Of a stretch of DNA of 35,640 nucleotides, positions 33,075-35,640 are shown one piece after another. The stretch comes from a virus: positions 1 to 35,640 of IMG/VR virus record IMGVR_UViG_3300030451_006744. One strand, 5' to 3'. The stretch's first letter is position 1. Every line of letters begins with the position of its first letter. The notes below the pieces were generated by a model that had not been told where the DNA came from, ran no database searches, and saw nothing but the letters and a program-made list of their open reading frames with translations. The translations under genes and the position numbers were made by a program.

Positions 33075-34427
33075 TTATAGAATCTTAGCAGCTAGCGTGG
33101 CAACTCTAGAGCGCTCTCCCTTTTGCAGTGTAATATGGCCCGAAACTTCATAATACTTAAACTTTTCAATAGCATAGGCTAAGCCATTTGACGTTTCGTC
33201 AGTGTAAGCATTATCAATCTGTTCAATATCTCCTGTTAAGACGATCTTGGTGCCCTCGCCGGCGCGAGTAATAATTGTTTTAATTTCATGCGCAGTCAAG
33301 TTCTGCGCCTCATCAATAATTATATACGCATTAGAAATTGATCGCCCTCTAATATAAGTTAGTGCTTCAATCTCAATCAAGCCCTTTTCAGTGTATTGCT
33401 CTAGCATGGTCTTATCATTTCCCATGAGAAATTGAAGATTGTCTTGAATTGGCATTAGCCATGGATGCATCTTTTCTTCCATTGTGCCGGGAAGAAAACC
33501 AATATCTCTACCCATTGGCATAATTGGTCTAGATACAATCATTCTAGAATATAAACTATTTTTGCCTGCTTTAAGGCTGGTTCCTAGTGTCTGTTCCATT
33601 CCAGCAGCAATAGCGCACAGAGTTTTTCCAGAGCCGGCTTTTCCAATTAAAGAAACAACCTCTACCGTCGGGTCCATTAAAAGATCAATTGCAAATGCCT
33701 GTTCTTTGTTTCTAGATTGAATTCCCCAAGATGGCAGTTTATCATGCACAACCTTTCTTAATGCTGTGTTGTGATTCATAAATCTTGCTAGTGCGGTCTT
33801 TTTATCGTTAGCATTCGAAACTAACAATAAATACTGATTAGGTTGGAATTTGTTTTCTGGAGCTTGTGCATCCTCTTCTACAAAAACATCTTCTCCTGAG
33901 TAGAACCTATCAATTGTTTGATCATCGACTAGGTAAGTATCAAATCCAGAATATAGTTTTTCTAAATCGTCAACAGCTTTTGCTGCATTGTAGTCTTCTG
34001 CTGTTAATCCAATTGAATCGCAGATAACACGCATGTTAATATCACGCGAGACCATAATACTCTTACGACTAGAATCTTGTTCAGCTACTGTTAGGGCTGT
34101 TGCGATGATGATGTGGTCAGGTACACTAGGATCTAGGTCAGGAGGCAAGAGTGAGGCATCTGTGGCGCCACGATCATATACTTTGACTAGCCCTTTTCCA
34201 GTATCAATTCGGACGCCTTTACTTAATGAACCTTTTTCTCTCAGTGCATCTAAGATTCGAATAAATTGACGTGCTTGTGAGCCAACACCGTCTTGTCTTT
34301 TTTTATGTTTGTCGACTTCTTCTAATACCTTTAAAGGTATAATAATGTCATTTCTTCCAAAGTCGTAAATTGCTCTTGCGTTTGTTAAATAAACGCTTGT
34401 ATCGAGAATATAATTTTTCTTTTTCAT
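33075..34427 (-). CDS. PIN-PhoH fusion ATPase
   Basis: A 450-aa PhoH2-type protein. The N-terminal PIN RNase domain (about 1-140) starts YILDTSVYL with D9, and continues with LEEVDKHKK and a DHIIIATAL helix holding an Asp. The C-terminal PhoH ATPase has Walker A GKAGSGKT (about 261-268), MPMGRDIGFLPG, Walker B YIIIDEAQNL and LTGDIEQID. The combination unwinds and cuts RNA in characterised bacterial PhoH2 proteins. PhoH is a common accessory gene of marine phages. The AUG has only a distant GGAG, 14 bases upstream, so translation may be weak or regulated. Confidence 0.9.
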   Translation of the reverse strand: MKKKNYILDTSVYLTNARAIYDFGRNDIIIPLKVLEEVDKHKKRQDGVGSQARQFIRILDALREKGSLSKGVRIDTGKGLVKVYDRGATDASLLPPDLDPSVPDHIIIATALTVAEQDSSRKSIMVSRDINMRVICDSIGLTAEDYNAAKAVDDLEKLYSGFDTYLVDDQTIDRFYSGEDVFVEEDAQAPENKFQPNQYLLLVSNANDKKTALARFMNHNTALRKVVHDKLPSWGIQSRNKEQAFAIDLLMDPTVEVVSLIGKAGSGKTLCAIAAGMEQTLGTSLKAGKNSLYSRMIVSRPIMPMGRDIGFLPGTMEEKMHPWLMPIQDNLQFLMGNDKTMLEQYTEKGLIEIEALTYIRGRSISNAYIIIDEAQNLTAHEIKTIITRAGEGTKIVLTGDIEQIDNAYTDETSNGLAYAIEKFKYYEVSGHITLQKGERSRVATLAAKIL

Positions 34428-34446
34428 CAGTTACAGAATCACTCCA

Positions 34447-34482
34447 AAACTGTACATCTATACATAGTAAATTCTACAGTTT
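34447..34482 (-). promoter_or_regulatory. 8-bp inverted repeat before phoH-like gene
   Basis: Within the 83-base gap, AAACTGTA at 34447-34454 and TACAGTTT at 34475-34482 are perfect inverted copies separated by 20 bases. The 28-base centre-to-centre spacing is close to three helical turns, which fits a dimeric operator better than a terminator. There is no U-run. In RNA it could also form a stem with a large loop over part of the leader. Confidence 0.4.
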
Positions 34483-34507
34483 ATGTATATTTTCAGGTTA
34501 ACATATA

Positions 34508-34515
34508 AATTTATA
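34508..34515 (-). promoter_or_regulatory. Possible late promoter, TATAAATT
   Basis: TATAAATT on the minus strand differs from the T4 late consensus in the last base. It overlaps the stop codon of the lipoprotein gene and would give PhoH a leader of about 75 bases that contains the inverted repeat. Chance is possible in such AT-rich DNA. Confidence 0.3.
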
Positions 34516-35101
34516 AATTTGCTTCAATTTCTTCAAGGATATAAGCTTCATTATATCCGTGTAGTCCATAAACAACATTTCCAGCACGATCAATAAGAAC
34601 AAATGTTGGCCAACTAGAAACAGGAAAGCCATGCGTTACAGTTGGACTGTACAACATGGCTCTATCACCGCGCAAGACTGGCGCTGTTTCAATTGAATGC
34701 ATTAAATTCCATGAATCAACATCTTCTTTTTCAACAGTGCTATTTTGCGAGTCAGCAATCAATACTGTTACGTATTGAAAACCGCGATCTTCATATAGTT
34801 CTTGCACATGCTGTACTGTCTGTGCCGCCATATTACAAGGTCCGCACCACATTGCTGAAAAGTCTAGTAAAATCAAATCTCCTTCTTCAGAAGATAATCT
34901 CCACAATTCTTCATTTTGATCTGGTAGTTGAAAATCACAGGCTTTTTCTCCTAGCATCCATCCACAATCGCTAGTTTGAATAAAACCCACTGTTGTGTTA
35001 ACTTCTTCAATTTTTTCATTTTCAATCTCTTCTAAAGTTTCTAATTCTGCAGGTCCGCATGCTGCGAGCCAAATAAGTAATACACTAAATAATGTTTTCA
35101 T
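34511..35101 (-). CDS. Thioredoxin-like (TlpA/ResA-type) lipoprotein
   Basis: A 196-aa protein. The first 15 residues are a lipoprotein signal, TLFSVLLIWLAAC, with LAAC as lipobox, so the mature protein would be fixed to the membrane by Cys14. After an acidic linker, a thioredoxin domain covers about 60-196: LILLDFSAMWCGPCNMAAQTV holds the WCGPC redox site, and SWPTFVLIDRAGNVVYGLHGY the cis-Pro strand. It would handle disulfides or reduce cytochrome c in the periplasm. The start is ATG 35101 with AGAGG seven bases upstream. A GTG at 35107 is in frame. A phage copy with an export signal is uncommon and suggests changing host envelope redox state. Confidence 0.85.
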   Translation of the reverse strand: MKTLFSVLLIWLAACGPAELETLEEIENEKIEEVNTTVGFIQTSDCGWMLGEKACDFQLPDQNEELWRLSSEEGDLILLDFSAMWCGPCNMAAQTVQHVQELYEDRGFQYVTVLIADSQNSTVEKEDVDSWNLMHSIETAPVLRGDRAMLYSPTVTHGFPVSSWPTFVLIDRAGNVVYGLHGYNEAYILEEIEANL

Positions 35102-35114
35102 TTTCACACCTCTT

Positions 35115-35132
35115 ATGAGACAAAAGTCTCAT
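35115..35132 (-). promoter_or_regulatory. Hairpin in the 5' leader of the lipoprotein gene
   Basis: ATGAGAC-TTTT-GTCTCAT on the minus strand is a perfect 7-bp stem with a four-base loop. It ends three bases before the AGAGG ribosome site, so folding could mask or present translation start. No U-run follows it in the sense direction, so it is not an ordinary terminator. Confidence 0.55.
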
Positions 35133-35137
35133 TTATA
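35130..35137 (-). promoter_or_regulatory. Possible late promoter, TATAAATG
   Basis: TATAAATG on the minus strand matches seven of eight bases of the T4 late consensus and directly abuts the 7-bp hairpin. A transcript started from it would begin inside the stem. It lies between the tRNA gene and the lipoprotein gene. This is inference from a motif only. Confidence 0.35.
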
Positions 35138-35163
35138 TTTAGATGTAAAATCATTTTTTAATG

Positions 35164-35239
35164 TGGAGCCGCTTAACAGACTTGAACTGTTGACCTACGG
35201 TTTACAAAACCGTTGCTCTACCAACTGAGCTAAAGCGGC
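35164..35239 (-). tRNA. tRNA-Thr (anticodon UGU), CCA encoded
   Basis: On the minus strand a full 76-base cloverleaf is visible. The acceptor stem is GCCGCTT with AAGCGGC, and the D arm has GCTCAGTTGGTAGAGC. The anticodon stem ACGGT/ACCGT holds loop TTTGTAA, giving anticodon TGT for ACA codons. A T-arm of AACAG/CTGTT holds TTCAAGT, and the 3' end is TCCA. The discriminator is T. The gene begins six bases after the stop of the hypothetical gene at 35246, so it is probably cut from a longer transcript. Phage tRNAs commonly supply codons that the phage uses more than its host. Confidence 0.95.
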
Positions 35240-35245
35240 ATATCA

Positions 35246-35536
35246 TTATCCATCATTATATTGAAACAATAATCGATATTTACTTATTATTTCAACATTA
35301 AAGCCAGTTGGTAAATACATTTCTTTACCTAGGCTGTTTATAAGCTTTAATGGTTCTTTTAACTCTCCCTTTTTAGAATGTGGTTCAGGAAATATATCAT
35401 ACAAATCTGCTCTGCCATCAAAAATTTGGCTACATATTTCCATGACATCCGCAGGTTTCGCATTATATGAAAAATAGTAGTGATATTTTTCAAACTCTGT
35501 TTCAAATATATATTGATATACTGGCATGTATTCCAT
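35246..35536 (-). CDS. Hypothetical 96-aa protein
   Basis: No family is recognised. The protein is aromatic-rich at its start (PVYQYIFETEFEKYHYYFSY), with a helix DVMEICSQIFD and a strand-rich end (FNVEIISKYRLLFQY). ATG 35536 is used here. ATG 35527 is an alternative. Neither has a strong ribosome site, although GAGAG lies about 16 bases before the first. It stands between the end of an upstream gene and tRNA-Thr. Confidence 0.6.
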   Translation of the reverse strand: MEYMPVYQYIFETEFEKYHYYFSYNAKPADVMEICSQIFDGRADLYDIFPEPHSKKGELKEPLKLINSLGKEMYLPTGFNVEIISKYRLLFQYNDG

Positions 35537-35554
35537 ACTAGTATATAGTTCTCT

Positions 35555-35640
35555 CTATACTCCGTTAGGCCAATTTTGTTTCTTATCTAATAAATGGCCT
35601 GATGAATCGTTTACTAGATCACTGCTACTTTGAATTTTTC
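35555..35640 (-). CDS. C-terminal end of an unidentified gene (partial)
   Basis: In one minus-strand frame an open stretch enters from the window edge and ends with TAG at 35557-35555. It encodes 27 residues ending in HLLDKKQNWPNGV. The other two frames close within about 27 bases. The placement just before the next start fits the dense gene packing, but the piece is too short to assign or to prove coding. Confidence 0.4.
   Translation of the reverse strand, partial: KIQSSSDLVNDSSGHLLDKKQNWPNGV

Noticed and set aside
34428-34510. A sigma70 promoter for phoH with TTAACC and TAGAAT
   Set aside because: The spacer would be 19 bases and both hexamers are poor. The inverted repeat and the late-like octamer are better supported.

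Overview
The window reads as part of the genome of a large tailed phage of the T4 superfamily (contractile-tail Caudoviricetes), most like the marine T4-like phages. Baseplate proteins resembling T4 gp6 and gp25, a gp5-type OB-fold tail hub, a spike-like protein with a His-Thr-His motif, a gp55-like late sigma factor, a PhoH-type ATPase, a Cas4/RecB-like nuclease and a phage tRNA support this. The DNA is AT-rich by eye. Every supported gene is on the minus strand, so transcription runs from high to low coordinates. The host cannot be named. A predicted lipoprotein and the surface-sugar genes suggest a Gram-negative bacterium, and this is inference. No integrase, att site or bacterial flank is visible.

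Layout in the direction of transcription. (1) 35640-30345, early/metabolic module: the end of an unidentified gene, a hypothetical protein, tRNA-Thr(UGU), a thioredoxin-like lipoprotein, PIN-PhoH, a permuted papain-fold (YiiX-like) protein, a clear sigma70-type promoter, then an acidic protein, an HExxH metallopeptidase-like protein, a basic-tailed protein and a Cas4-like nuclease. (2) 30330-13183, a glycan island of about 17 kb with about 20 tightly coupled genes. It holds three GT4 glycosyltransferases, NeuB and NeuA (nonulosonic acid synthesis and CMP activation), two GT42/DUF115-like proteins on either side of NeuB, a methyltransferase, several GT-A transferases, a sugar nucleotidyltransferase, HAD phosphatases, a phosphomannose-isomerase cupin, a GDPD, a PAPS-type sulfotransferase and a PhyH dioxygenase. 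A ParB/sulfiredoxin-like protein and a candidate archaeo-eukaryotic primase (AEP) lie between two paralogous glycosyltransferases. (3) 13186-11407, regulatory/small genes: a 64-aa protein, an FmdB-type zinc ribbon, a membrane protein, the late sigma factor and a small helical protein. (4) 11407-1, tail module: an OB-fold hub with a putative L,D-transpeptidase-like C-terminal domain, the spike-like protein, a 2523-aa giant, gp25 and the start of gp6.

How the parts may work together: the island could make a CMP-activated sialic, legionaminic or pseudaminic-type sugar, a second NDP-sugar, and enzymes to transfer, methylate, sulfate and hydroxylate the product. The target is not visible in the sequence. 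It could be host LPS or capsule (superinfection exclusion), host flagellin, or the phage's own tail proteins. Because the island is collinear with tail genes through the sigma-factor block, it belongs to the phage and is not a stray capsule locus. Stop/start overlaps of 1-4 bases suggest strong translational coupling. The few gaps over 40 bases contain promoter-like or inverted-repeat signals. No gene-free stretch exceeds 300 bases.
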